A stretch of DNA of 64,000 nt from Trogon surrucura. Its lineage: Eukaryota; Chordata; Aves; Trogoniformes; Trogonidae. Numbering within the stretch: the stretch's first letter is position 1; the number at the start of each line of letters is the position of its first letter. Shown piece after piece: positions 50,601-63,300 of this stretch. The notes beneath the pieces are model-generated. The model searched no databases. It worked only from the letters and a program-made list of their open reading frames with translations, and was not told the DNA's origin. The DNA lies in contig CM036619.1 of the NCBI GenBank assembly GCA_020746105.1, positions 57,647,135 to 57,711,134 on the forward strand. The letters are read 5' to 3'. A program made the translations under genes and the position numbers.

Positions 50601-53600
50601 CATCAGAGGACCTCAGCGGTTTTTCTGTACTGGTTTGTGCCAAAGTGCATTTTGGTGTGTAAAAGATGATTGCCTTACTATACAGTTAATAAAAAAATGT
50701 GATCTGATACAATACTACTCAAGATTTAAAACCGTAGGAGATTCAGATCCAACTCTGCCATGTTGCAGCATACAAGTTGTTACTATTGGCTTATGATTAA
50801 ATAGTAAAAAAACTTGATAGTATTTCCTGTTGTGAAAGGCCTAAAGTTTACCAGTTTATAATGCATGTCTCATAGCAGTACTTCTCACTTCCATAACAGT
50901 CTCTTCATTGGGAATCGCAGAGTGATTTGTACCTATTCACTGACTGGGCATTATATTGACTTTCAAGAAAATCAAGTAGGATGTTTGTTGCAGTTTGTTA
51001 CACAGAGGCCCAGGAGTTAAATCATTGCAGGACCAGAAGCAGTAACGAAACTGCTGTGGGTTGATTTGCTGTCCTCTAATCTGGGTGCACTCCACTCTGT
51101 CCAGTCTTGCCTAATTATTCACATTTTAAGACACACTTCTGCAGTGCCATTATTGCTTTTAATAAACAAAAAAACAGAAAGCAAAAATCTCGCAGTAGAA
51201 GTGACACCTGGATTATGTGGTTTTCAGTAATTTTTCCAGTTTGAAAGCTCAGTGCGCTACAGAGGCAACTGTGTAATTAGCATCTTGATCACAGGTACAG
51301 ACTACCTGCTACCAAATTCTGTAAAGGCATAACGTATTTCCCTTTCTTCTGCTTGGTTAGTACCACGAAGGTTTGTATGTTGTTCAACACTTGGGGATTT
51401 ATCTCATGTTTTGTTGTCATCTGTTCACAAAAAAAAAATCTCCTTGAGGGAATTAGAACGATACTCAGTGTTTTCTTTTCACAAGTGCTGCAGAAATACA
51501 AAGAGCAGCAATATTGCAGGATTGTGTAACACACCTGTGATTAGTTTCAGAAATAATTTTGGAAGGTTTGGGGATTTTTTGAAATGAAGGGGTTTATGGG
51601 CATTCAGGGAGAGGTCCTAACATAGACAAAACCAAAATACCTTCAAGGAAATGACTATGCATGAGCTTTGCATCCTCGGCACAAGGTGTTTTTTAGGTAC
51701 TACATACTGTAAGTAATTTGCCTAAATTATTTCTCCTACTTTCCTTAGTACAGAGCTTCATGGCCCCCTCAAAATAGCTGGGAGGCAGCAGCGTGCAAGA
51801 ATTTGTGATGGCAGACTGAAAGTTGAAATACACAATTAAAATGGAAACTAGAAGATTGAATCAGAAGGTTTTAAGTATGATAAAAGCTTCATTGTCTAGC
51901 TCAGAAAAAAAAAACACTGTTTAATAAGTAGTGAAGAAAAAACATGAAACTGCTCTTTTACTTATAATGCAATTTTATCTTCAAAGCCTATCTTATCTGC
52001 AGCGTTGGCCCCAAAATACTGTGAAAGCACAAAATCATGGTTTTATTTTTGCTAGCATGATCTAAAGAACTTGCAGACCTTTTTTAGTGCTTGACACATA
52101 TGAACTTGAAAAATCTATTAATATATATCTCAGACTTAGATGAGTTCTGTGGCCTACAACAGTGAACTTGTTGATTTCTTTGAAATAAAATGACAGATGG
52201 AACATGTTTCTAAACAGGCAGAAATAGAACTGTTAAGGCAATCAAGCTGATAACCGTACACACTTCTTGGAAATGTAGTGTAGAGTAAGAACTTAAAAGA
52301 CATGTGACAAAAATAGTTCAGGAAAGGGACGTGGAACGTACTGTGCTGGTTGCACTCCTGGTTTTTGAATGTCATCAACGAGTTCCACAATTCATACGTT
52401 TTGTCTAAATGCAGTGGCATGTAGTAGCTACGTGAAATTGGTGCTTTTATACCTTTATAAATGGTGTTTGTTTCCCAGCTTCCTTACTTACACTTCAGAG
52501 TTGGATTCTGCTAGATGTCAGTAAACTAATTTTGTTTTCTTGGCCTGTAAGATACCCCAACACAAGCGTGATCTGTGAAGGTGGTATTTACCATCCTCCT
52601 GTGTTTGGTTCTAATGAACTGAGCTTATGCTTGGTGCAGGCTGATCGTTCTTCAGGACTGTTACCTCCAGCCTAAAAAAGGCAAAACAAATCCAATGAAT
52701 AGGGAGGGAGGGTACATCTGGATGTATTGTTCTGTAACTCTTTTTGATGGATCCAAAGTTAGGTTTTGGAGGAGGAGTAGAGGCCAAACTGCTCCTTTGC
52801 CTATCTGAATGAGTCACTGACTAGCAAAGTAATTGCATTGACTATTGCATACCCACAAATTACAACAGAAAATACCTTGCAGGGGGTGGAGGTTGTACTT
52901 TTCCTAAAGGTTTCTGTATAATTAATCTACTGTAAGTACTGGTGCTTTAGAAGCATCTGAACCCTACTGTTAAGCATGGTCCTTGTGTGCCAGCTGACCG
53001 CTCCCTAGATGTTTTCAGTGTTTCTCATGCTATTGCTTGGGTGCTAATGAAGGCTTTGATGCCACTGTTGGGAAAATTGAAGTCACATATTCTGCTTTTG
53101 TTTTTAAATTGTAGCTGTTTCTGTCTTTGATGTGGGCATTAGGAGTTTAAGCAGCTGCATTTTGTATACCTACAGCAAAACAGCTCCCTTGTTAGGCAGA
53201 ACGTTTTATAAAGGATTAAGAAGTGGAGCTGGCTGAGCCATAGGGGACACTTTTGTCTCATAAACAAGAGGCCGATTATCAAGAGACTGTATTTGTTTGT
53301 CCAAGAGGTAACTGAGCAGGCTTCCTTCTCTCTTGGGTGTCTTATCTGTACTTTACTCCATAATTTCTGCATTAAGTCCATTTTAAAATTGTTGTTGCTA
53401 CAGCTTACAGTTGGACTTAGTAAATGTTTGGTGGTGAAGAGTATTTTTAATAGAAAATTAGTTGCTACACTTGGTACGAACAAACCAGTAATAACTGGAA
53501 ACGATTGGGCAAATTGTCATTCACTGTCCATTCCAGGTTTCTTCTAACATCAGTTTGCATCTGCCTCAGTTAAACACTGCGTTGAGATTCAAGTTTAAAG

Positions 53601-56600
53601 TCAGGCTCTCAAAGTTAAGTTGCCTGTGCAGTGCCTCTGTACACAAGATTATGCAGATAGCTTTTTAGATTTTTTTATTATTTTTCTTTATAAGGCCCTG
53701 AGTTTTTGCATTGCAGAGAAAAACCTAGGCAATGGAAAATAAATACTATATAAAAATTGCAATAGGTTATTTTTTTTACCTAGATTCATCTCCCTACTGC
53801 CTACCTGACTTGTGGCAGTTAGGTACTTCTGTGTAGTAGTACAGTTTTTTTACTCTCATCAGTTCACCTGAAGCCCCAGGTATTATTCCCTTCAACTTAT
53901 TCATTATTCATTATTTATTTATTGCATTATCATTCATATTATACATTGTTTATAGTATTAATATACATTGTTAAAACAAAAAGTATATAATTTATTCTTT
54001 GCTGGATTATATTATTGAGCTGCCTTGGATACCTTATGGAAAGATAATGATAGGTGATTGAAAGGCTTTGAGAAATTAAGAAACAACTGTGTATAGCAGT
54101 ACCACCCTATTTGGAGATTCAGAGATGCTTATATAGGGTAAGCATGATGGTAGACCACTGAAATACCCAGTGTACTGGGATGTGTCAGTAGCCTCCACAG
54201 GGAAAAATTATTTTCTTCCTTTGACCGGATTTATAGCTCTCTAATGATTATATTGACCATTACATTTAGAAAATGAATATCAAGAAACAAACGGAACCTA
54301 ATGAATACAGGAGGGTAACTCTTGAATTTGAATCGCCCTAACCTTACTGTGACTATCTGAGAACTGTTTGCAACGAGTAGAAACTGTAGAAGCTTGCAAG
54401 AGAGTCCTGGAGCTGCAAAAGTAGCTTTTGCTCTGCCCTCTCAAATTCTGGGTTTTACTTGGCTGAAATATAAACTTTTAAAAATTGCCATTCTTCTATT
54501 ACTTTGCAAGGCTTGTGCTACAAAACCCGACAGAATACGAATACGCTGATTGGATTTGTGGCATCTGTTGCAGCCAGCGCGGCAGCAGCCCCCCCATCCT
54601 GACATCCACGGAGGCCACGAAGCTTCCTGGAGCGTGAGGGGGGAGCTTGACAGAGCTTCTCATTGCCCGGGATGCTCTCCCTCTTGTCATCCCCTGGTCA
54701 TGGCGTGAGAAAGAGCTTCCTCACAGCTCTCAGCGAAGTGAAGAAGGTGCTAGGTTAGGGCTCTGCCTCTTGGTCATCTTGCTGAGACCACGTTGTTGCC
54801 CATCCTCCCTGTAACAGCCTCCTGCCGCTCACTGTTGCTGCCGCGCTCAGCAGCTTGGGCTGCAGACTGGTAGGTTTGATTTTGACCTCGCTTGTGCTAC
54901 ACAGGAAAAGATACTTAAAAGGATATTGTTTGGATTGCGGAGTCAAACACGTCACATTTGGAATACCCTGAAGGCAATTTGCCTGTGCAACCTGAATATG
55001 ATTCCACTGGGTATCATCCTTATGGTATTAGAGTGTTGCCCATCAGTCGTCACTCCTTTATTCCACTTTTCCATAGTTAAGTGGCTGGGAGACTGGGACT
55101 GTCTACATACCTCCTGCCCTGTGCATTGGGAGGTACGAAGGGGGTACACCCTGCTCAGGGAGGCACGTACCTTCCTTCCCGTATAAGTGCCTGTGGATCA
55201 TCTTGTGCTGAAGTCATTGTTGGGAGATTGGGAGGTGTTAGGGTGGGAATTTTTAATGCACTGTGTGATTTAGTTTTTCTTTGGTTAAGTACATGAGAGA
55301 AGAAGTAGTAACTGAAATTCAGAATAGAAGTGACGACTTCATTTCACACCCACAGTGGCAGAACTATGAAAATGTGTAACGTTTGCCACTTCTTTAAGTG
55401 GCTGTCAGGCTAATGAGACAGGTTTAATCTGCGTTTTAGATTAGAAATTTTCTTACAGTCCTGAAGCTTAGGAGAGAAGCGCATGATTTTTGGCTTGAGG
55501 GAGATGGATCTTATTTCACATTGATCTAAGCAGCTGTTTCAGGTTTTACAATATATTAACAAAATAAATATGCAGAATAAAAGATACAGTGAAGTCTTAC
55601 ACATTCCAGTTTCTGGGAGTCTGAAAGGTGACCTCAGGATAACTATTAAATGTATGCTCCATCTGGGAGGAAGACAGAAAGGAATTTTAATAGAATAAAA
55701 ATTGTGTTTCTGACCTAACATGAACTTTTGTGGTTTGTAAAGCAATTAGATTAGAAGTTCTGTTTCCAAAATATATAAAAATTTGTTCATGAAGATATCA
55801 TTGTTTAACCGTCACTAATATTTATTCCCAATTTAGGCAACTGAAAAGTGAAACAAGTCCATTTTTTAGCTCCTTGAAATTTTTTTGTGGGAGTTATAAG
55901 GGGGAGGAGGTTTCTAAGGTAACCTACCAATACATAAGCTTATTTCCAAAATAAGGACAGTGAAATTTCAAGAACATGCTGTAAATTCTAGTAGACCAAA
56001 GTTGGAAAACAGTGCTTTGAGACTTAGCTGTAGTGTATCTGCATTTGTTATCTGTATTGGTTTCTTGGAATGTTTTGTATAGGAATATTCCCTCCCGTTC
56101 TTTTCAACCTAAGAATGTTGCCTTGGGGTAGGTGAGTAAAAATATTTCTACAAAAACTGGATAAAATATAGTGAAAATTTAATACTGTTTACATCAGTGA
56201 TACCAGATCAGGGTGGTATCATTTCTGTACATCTTATTTTGTTCTGGAAAAAAACAAAAGAGGAATCATTAGCTGCTTATGTCACTTGATGATTTCTGGG
56301 TAATGTGTGAATATTTACGTATAGGAAAAACTATCTGCTAGTGAAAATCTGTTTAGGAAAGTGGGGCTCAGTTTTTTTGGGTTGTCTCAGGAAGAGTGGA
56401 AAATTTCCAGATAATTTTATATTAGTAAATATTTGAGATGTTGTCTCATCTTCATTTTGATCACATCAGAAATTTGATATTCTGTGTTCTAATGATTGCT
56501 ATAAATTCTTAGGTAACTGGTGTAAATTAATGTGTGTAAAACAAAAAGGTACCTGTAATTCATAAAACCTGTAACTCACGAGACCTGAGGCATCATCATT

Positions 56601-57949
56601 TATGTCTCTGATGCTCTAATTAAAATACTAGAGCAAAAAATATATTAATAGTTTTGGTTTGTATGTTTATTACTAAGTCTAAACATTTGTATACCTCTGT
56701 GTCTAAGCAAGAGTTTGGATGAAACAGCTCTGTGTTGTTTGCTATTCATAGACATGTCATGATGTAGGTGGTTTTCAGCTTTCAGGCATAGTACATTATT
56801 CCTTGTTCTCTTCAGTATACTAAATATTTCTAGTAGATTTTGGTGACTTCAAGCTGATGGAGATGAGCTGCATGTGCTTGCAAGCCAAGTGCATCAGGTG
56901 GCCCTAGTGATTTTCCGTGTCTTGTTTTCTCCTGTCCCAGTTGACGTTTCTTGAAGGACCTGCCTCCTGACTTTTAAGAACTGAACAGACCTTTTTCTAG
57001 AAATCAAACCCTTACCAAAAAAATCTTAGCAGGTGCCCAAAGTCTGCACCCTTGTTAGCTCACCAGTGCCTGTTTGCCGACGAGGTGGCCATTATGGGGC
57101 CGTGCTGGGAGGGAGAGGTGACAAGCATTGGGGTCTGTGGGGACGAGTCACAGGCAGTGGGGAGCAGCCACTGGAAAGCTGGTTGGGCCAAAGGGGCTTG
57201 GTTGCAGAGGCTGAAGCTGACATGGTGACTGCTATCTGGATGTTGTCCTGCGGTGGAGGGCAGGTTGGGATCCAGAAACGTTTGGCATGTGTGAGCAGGA
57301 TCCTCCTATGTGCTTGAATATGTGCAAAGGGAGCCTTCAGCAGCTGAGGAGAAACAATATAGAAGCACTTAGATAAGATGAGAAAGGGGTTAAAAACAAG
57401 TGTGAAAAGTTGAATTTGTGGTACTTGGTGTCTTGAAGTGAAGCAAGAATTTTCTGGAAGACTTTAGTCACCTGGGAAAGAAGGATTGGGTAGCTGTGTG
57501 GGAGGCAATTTGCAGGCAAGTGTACTCCTCTGCAGTAGATCGGTACATTTTAATGAGGTAAGTATATTTGCTCCGTTTTATAGGATTTGCTTTGGACTAG
57601 AAGTCTGGAAGTAATTTTAAATAGACTACTTTGAGGTACAGTGGTCAGGTGGAAGTATCTGAAGTGTATCATGTGGAAACCTTGTGTTTACAACATATTT
57701 GTACGGCCTCAAAAGCCCAGCTGAAAAGATTGCCTTTTTTCCAAAGGAGATTTTTAAGAGTAAATAAAGCTTATACAGAGGATGTAGAGACAGAAGTGAA
57801 GTTAGAAACTACTGTAGCTATGCAATTTTTATTTACTTACTTACTTATTTGTCTGCAGCTCTCTCTCAATCCATCCCACCCTGCAGGAAAGCGTGATTTA
57901 ACACTGTCATCTTTCTCTTCCCATCCCCTTCCCGTAGGCTGCTTGTGAA

Positions 57950-58240
57950 TGGGGCCATGTTTTAGGCATAGGTTCCCCTCAGAGACAGCTTTCTGGCCGT
58001 GTGGTAGCCCCCACTCGCTGGTGGCGAGAAGGGGGAGGCAACCCCACTGTGCTCGACCCCCACACCTGCAGTGGCGAGCGCCCGCCGGAGGGAGGGCTGA
58101 GGTTGAGCGCTGCCGTGCACACACCAGTCAGAAGGGATGGGAGAGCTGCCTCCTTGTGCCTCGAGATGCTTAGCCAGAGCTCGCTCATTCGCTGGGAAAG
58201 ACAGTGCCTTGCTTTGGACAAAGACGCCAACAAGTGAGAT
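57950..58240. other. CpG-enriched, GC-rich patch
   Basis: About fifteen CpG dinucleotides lie in about 290 bases, including CGAGCGCCCGCCGG near 58075. Five open frames of 74-119 codons overlap here on both strands, as expected where stop codons are rare, and none shows a known domain. It could be a small regulatory CpG patch, an unannotated first exon, or an unidentified GC-rich repeat. It lies about 2 kb upstream of the coding exon. Confidence 0.4.
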
Positions 58241-60179
58241 GCGTTCAGCTGATGCCCTAGATACCAGTTGAGCATAAGCTCCAAGTTTGAGGAATGACTT
58301 GTGTTTTCTGGTATTTATCATTTGGACTTTTCCAGTCCTTTCTTTTTCCTGTAGTCGTGCTCTCTGTTACATGTATCCGCTTTCTCCTACTTATTTGGTT
58401 TGATATCTTGTCTTGAGCTTGTTTTTGCTTTCCTCCTGCTGTAGGAACAGAGAGTTTATAATAGCTGTAGCACAACTTCAAAAGGTGAATCTGCAGTGGT
58501 TTAAACAATCATTACATAAGTCGTTAAAATAACAAAGACAAAATAAACATGTCCTCATGATAGTGAAGAAATAAATTCCAAGGGCAGTATAAGCATCTGC
58601 CAATCTTTCTTGTTGCTTCCTCTCTTCTTCCAAGACTTTCTACAAAGGTTTTTCATGCTTGCTTTTCTATGAAGTTTTGAAAACTTCTTAAAAGAGTGGA
58701 TTTTTCTCTCTTTCTTCCTTGTGCATAACATACTTGAAAGAAAAAAAGCATTTCTAAGGTCGTTCAGGATGTCTGTATCCATGTTCAAGCTTAACTAAAT
58801 AATTTTCAATACTAGTTTGTTCTGAAAATCTTGTCTTGTGTTTTGCTTCTCCCTCAAAACGTCACAGGCAGTTGCTGAGGAGCCAGTGTCACCTCTTGTG
58901 GCATCACATGAGTGGCATGCGAGGTTGGGAAACCCGTAGAGAGTAAAAGTGAACTCGCTGTGCTGCCAAGATCTTTCACTACAAACTTTGTCTTTCGAGA
59001 GAAGTTTTTAATCCTGAAGAAGCGTGGGGAGAGACAGGCAAACAATTTCAGAAAGTTTTAGAATTCAGATATTTACACAACATTTTGCCGGGATCATGGA
59101 GTGAATAGTGATATTACACCCATTTTATGGAGAACGAAATTGAACTATGGAAAAGCAATTTGGTAGGTTTCACAAATTTATGACTGACCAAAGGACTCTA
59201 ATTCAATAGCAGCTTTGAGATGGTAAGAGATTACAAACGACTTCTCTGTTTAAGTTGACACACTACTTTAACGACTTGGTTTGAGGGAGGAAGGACTGAG
59301 TCGTAAATAAAGGAGATACTTATTTGTCTAACCATGCTTCGTTTGATTTTAGAAAGCTCTAGCTGGAAAAACTCAGTTATAGTTTGGCTTCCCAGTAATG
59401 ATATAACATAAAATGAACCCCCAGCTTTAAAACAAACCGGAGCGTGAGATGAGCGTGTGAGGCTCTGCAGCAGGGGCTGGAGGAGCAAAGGAGCTGGCAG
59501 GCACAGTCGGACCTAATGCTCTGCGAGCGTGTGTTTTATACAATGGGGCTGTGGCTTCACCATCACCAAGGGCAGCTTTGATTCCTCTTTCAAATAATTC
59601 TGAAAATAAGCTTGCCAGCAGATATTTCTGGATTGGGTTGCCCGGGGTAGCTGCTAGGAAAAGCACATTGTGCCAGGCAGCTGTTTGGAGGAAGTGGTGT
59701 TGAGCAAAGACTCTGAAAGTCTTGCAATCAAATTATTATATTGCATGAGAAAATACCGAACAGCGGAAAGTTATGTTTTTCAGGAAAAATTGCACAATCC
59801 TTTAAAGCTACAGGCTGATTCTCTCTCTGGGAAGCTAATGTTTATAAGCTGAGCGGTTTTTGCATCGCTTTTATGCCTTTTGCATGACAGAAGCATACAT
59901 TTAGTTAAAAATTAAGTGAACATGCTTCTAGGTAACATCTGTACTTGCAATAAATTTTATATATGGACTGGAATGAACTCTGAAGAGAGTCTTCATTACA
60001 TATCATGAACTGGAAACAGTCAGCTGCCGTATGTTCTGTATGTTTTACTGCAATTTTGCTAACAAAAGTTTATTGCTTTTCTTCTTTAAAGGTGTAATCT
60101 GTCATTCTGCAAAAGTATAAATCATGAAGGTGGGGGAAGGAGCAACACATATAGATTGGGGATTGAAAAAAATTGAGAA

Positions 60180-60213
60180 ATGTTCTCTTATTTGCTGCGT
60201 TTCCAATTTTCAG
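60180..60213 (+). promoter_or_regulatory. 3' splice site (polypyrimidine tract and AG acceptor) of the GNAL exon
   Basis: A T-rich tract broken by few purines ends in TTTTCAG, with the AG at 60212-60213. It directly precedes the GAA codon that opens the conserved EFF segment. The boundary falls where the Gs-family genes are split, between the upstream segment and EFF/EFY, so gene structure and sequence agree. Confidence 0.88.
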
Positions 60214-60311
60214 GAATTCTTTGAACATGCAAAAAAGCTCTGGGACGATGAAGGCGTAAAGGCGTGCTTCGAGAGGTCGAATGAATATCAGCTGATTGAC
60301 TGTGCACAGTA
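60214..60311 (+). CDS. GNAL: GNAL internal coding exon (G protein alpha-olf, helical domain)
   Basis: This internal exon encodes 32 full codons plus the first two bases of a split codon. It is read in phase 0 from the first base after the acceptor. The peptide begins [19 protein letters not shown] and ends [13 protein letters not shown], with TA left over for the tyrosine of the conserved CAQYFL motif. It corresponds to part of the all-helical domain of Gs-class alpha subunits, which sits over the bound nucleotide and does not hold catalytic residues. Golf couples odorant, dopamine D1 and adenosine A2A receptors to adenylyl cyclase at the inner face of the plasma membrane. From family knowledge, GNAS reads AKALWEDEGVRACYERS here, while GNAL reads [16 protein letters not shown], so the GNAL residues [11 protein letters not shown] and F decide the call. 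By standard GNAS numbering it would match exon 6. The rest of the roughly 380-residue protein lies outside the window or was not found. GNAS is the only serious alternative. Confidence 0.93.
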
Positions 60312-60319
60312 GTGAGTAT
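60310..60319 (+). promoter_or_regulatory. 5' splice site (TA|GTGAGT donor) of the GNAL exon
   Basis: The donor is TA|GTGAGTAT, with the intron starting at 60312. It is a strong match to the U1 consensus from the +1 position onward. It splits the conserved tyrosine codon after TA (phase 2). Failure to splice would read TAG in frame immediately after the CAG codon. Confidence 0.9.
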
Positions 60320-63300
60320 TTCTTTCTATGAAATTTGTAGCCAAGAATGTAATAATCTATAGCAAGGTAGAAAATGTATTTATACTAGCAAGATCTGAGA
60401 GTTTTTTGAGGCAGTGATTAACATTTTCATTCTCTGTATAGGCTGAGGGCATACAGCAAAAATGATTGGTTTATCATAGTTTGCCATTATTATGCAACTA
60501 AATATTCTGCCTCTGATACTTAACAGCTAATAAAGATGAGTATGAAAACATCAAATTAAATAATTTTAAGTATCTTTATTCCATCTAAAATATATTTACA
60601 TAAAATCATTTCAATTGAAAGTACTAAATTTGAAAAAATGTGGAGCCAATCTGAGGAAAATGCTTTGTTTTAAATTCTGAGATCCAGACAGCACTGAAAT
60701 TGCTCTGTGTTTGCACATTCCATTAAAGCTTCTGAGATTTTTACCTAAGTGGATGCATACCTGCATTACTAATGTATTTTCGGAGCAGTGGGGGAGGAAA
60801 TGATAAGCAGTATTTCGTTAAAAATAGTAGTGCATTTGGTATGCTCTCCTTCATATGCATCAAGTGAAGCAATACGTGTGTTTAACACAGTCATTATACA
60901 TACACAGGTTCATCTGATTGGAAATGTTCTGAAAAGAGATGTGTAGTAGATTGTGCAGGTGCAAATCGTAAATACATAGTACATTGATGAAAACAGATTA
61001 ATCAGGAAATAGTCCATGCCAGGGCTACAGAACTTAGCTGTCCTCGGAAATAACCCAGCTCTGAATTAGACTTTGACCGAGAATATGTATTCCATGCGAA
61101 CTGCTGTAGTGAAAATGCATACCCTTACAAGTTGCTATGTGATTTAGGGTTTTCGGAGAACACACTCTAGCATGTTATAATTTGTCTGCTTGGCAGTATG
61201 GTCAGCAGCAATGCCACAAGTCTGTTGTAGCACCGAATGTTTTATTTTTCTGTCCTTGCTGCCCTTGGTGCAGAGGCTGAAGCAGAGGAAGCGAGACGTG
61301 TCGCTAAAGGACTTGTCGCGCTTCTGCCGCAATGGGGAATTTCGGTGCTGCGGGTCATAGTTTCTTTTCCCTCTTTCCAGGCTATTTTTGGGCAAGAGAA
61401 GGATCCAGTAATGATTCATCAGCACATGGAAGTGAGGGAAAATTACATATGTGTAGGAAGGAACTCACTTGGCCTCAACAAACTGAATTTACCAAAACTT
61501 GGGCATTTGCTCACGGTCCAGAGTGTCTAGAAGTGAGAGCAGGAGTTGTACACAAAAGAAACTAGAAAGTTGTCCAAAGTTGTGATCAGTGGGTTTCCCC
61601 TCTGCCCTCACCACAAACACTTCCAATGGTACCCATCTGAGCTCTGCTTGCTGGAAAGTCCAGACTGACTGGTAATACATTCAAAGTATGACTGTTAATA
61701 CATTCAAAGAATACTTCAGACCAAGAAAATAGAACAATTACATGTATTTAAAATAAATGAATGTAAAACATACCGTACTGATTGATACAGGTTGATGCGT
61801 GTCCCGGTTCTGCTTTTTGCTGAAGGGACCAGGCAAAGAACCAGTATTACAGTATTAGGGGGAGTGTGGTTTCCCTTTAGAAGTGATTCCTATCAACTGG
61901 TTTTGGCAAGGGGAGGAACGTTAAGTCTCGTCTTATGTCCAAAACCAAAACACAAATGGGGATTAGAAAATGGATCTAGAATGAAGTCCACTATCCTGAA
62001 ACGTAAAACTAAATCTTTAAAATAGTGACATGTAGTCTTACCAGAAAGAAGATACTAAAAATACACCCAACTTCTATCTGCCCCTCCATCATTCCTTGAA
62101 AATTAAAATGGTAGCAATAGATTCAATGAAAAGGAGATGTTAAAGTTGCCATGCATTTGCCATGTGCATGTGTTTCTGTATTGCACAACAGCAGTAGTTG
62201 CTTTAGTCAGAAGAAGAGTTCTATGCTGGCAGTGGATGGACTCTGTTCAGAGTGGTGGGGTCAAGTCTGCCTTGATCGAGCGTGTGAGACTAGGTTAGAA
62301 ATACAATTCTGATATACACGTATGTTTTCTTACGTGCACTTAGAAAATACCAACGGTGAAGGTGTTGTCTTCCTGGCTTAGCAGGAGCGAATGGCATTTG
62401 CATCAGAACCTGTCCGTGGTCAGCTTTAACTGGTGAAGGAAAAAAGGGGAGGAGTGTAATGCTGATACTCATGTTCCGCTGCGGGATTTTGGAACGTCTG
62501 CAGTGTTTTCATTACACTGGCTCTGGGTGAAAGCATCCCACGCCATCAGCTAAATCCTTATCTTTTACTTGATAGTGAAGGAAGAACATTATCAGTAGGT
62601 CACCACTGATTTCTTTGCTTGAAAAAAAACCAAAGCAAAACAAAAAAATCCTAATGTGTTAAAAATACCGGTGGAGTACAAGTAGGGTGGCTGACTTAAA
62701 ATACTGAAAAGCATTATTAGGAAATTGTAAAGTCACTAGCCCAACTTGCTAACTGTTGAGTTACAAATGCAGTGTATTTTGGAATAGTTTAATTTGGCTA
62801 CAGTACAAAGCTTCTGTATTTTTAAAACTTAACCTAATTTTATTACTGTGGGAGAAATATTTGGCTGGAAATAGAGTTTGTAGAAAGACTCAAAGGCAAA
62901 TGTTTTGTTTACATTAGGCCTGAAAGTTGCTTTTCCTTGATCTCTGACGCCCTTGTAAATTACCTGGGTACTGTTCCTTCATGAAAATGAGGGTGAGGGC
63001 CTGCTTCTCAGACCATTTTAATATTCTTACATGATCCTCCATGTAACTGCACTTCTTCTAAGTGTCATGTTGGTACGTGATGTGGTGTTTGTAACACATA
63101 CAAATCTGTGACCAAGCCAGAGGTCGGACCTTCTGGTCTGACAGTGGTAAATATATTATAAGCTAAGATCTAAATTGTTCTTTATCTCTAAGTAAAAAGA
63201 TGTTTGTGTAACTCTTGGAGAGGGAAGTATTGCATGGCCATCAACCGTATTTTTTCCTTAATGACGTTCATATATTTCTTTGACATTAATATCATAAAAC

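Larger units (their letters stand above)
47636..60213 (+). other. Intron segment directly upstream of the GNAL exon
   Basis: No further GNAL exon was recognised. I looked by eye for the exon that should precede EFF (the segment with the PPV...NPENQFR-type motif) and found nothing convincing. GC-richer patches lie at 54.5-54.9, 57.0-57.3 and 57.95-58.24 kb. The stretch 59095-59170, with ATTACACCCATTTTATGGAG and GAACTATGGAAAAGCAA, may be a very diverged antisense MIR. Confidence 0.5.

Noticed and set aside
52580-52620. ATCCTCCTGTG, considered as the IPPV motif of the preceding GNAL exon
   Set aside because: The following codons (FGSNELS) do not match the family, and splice sites are lacking.
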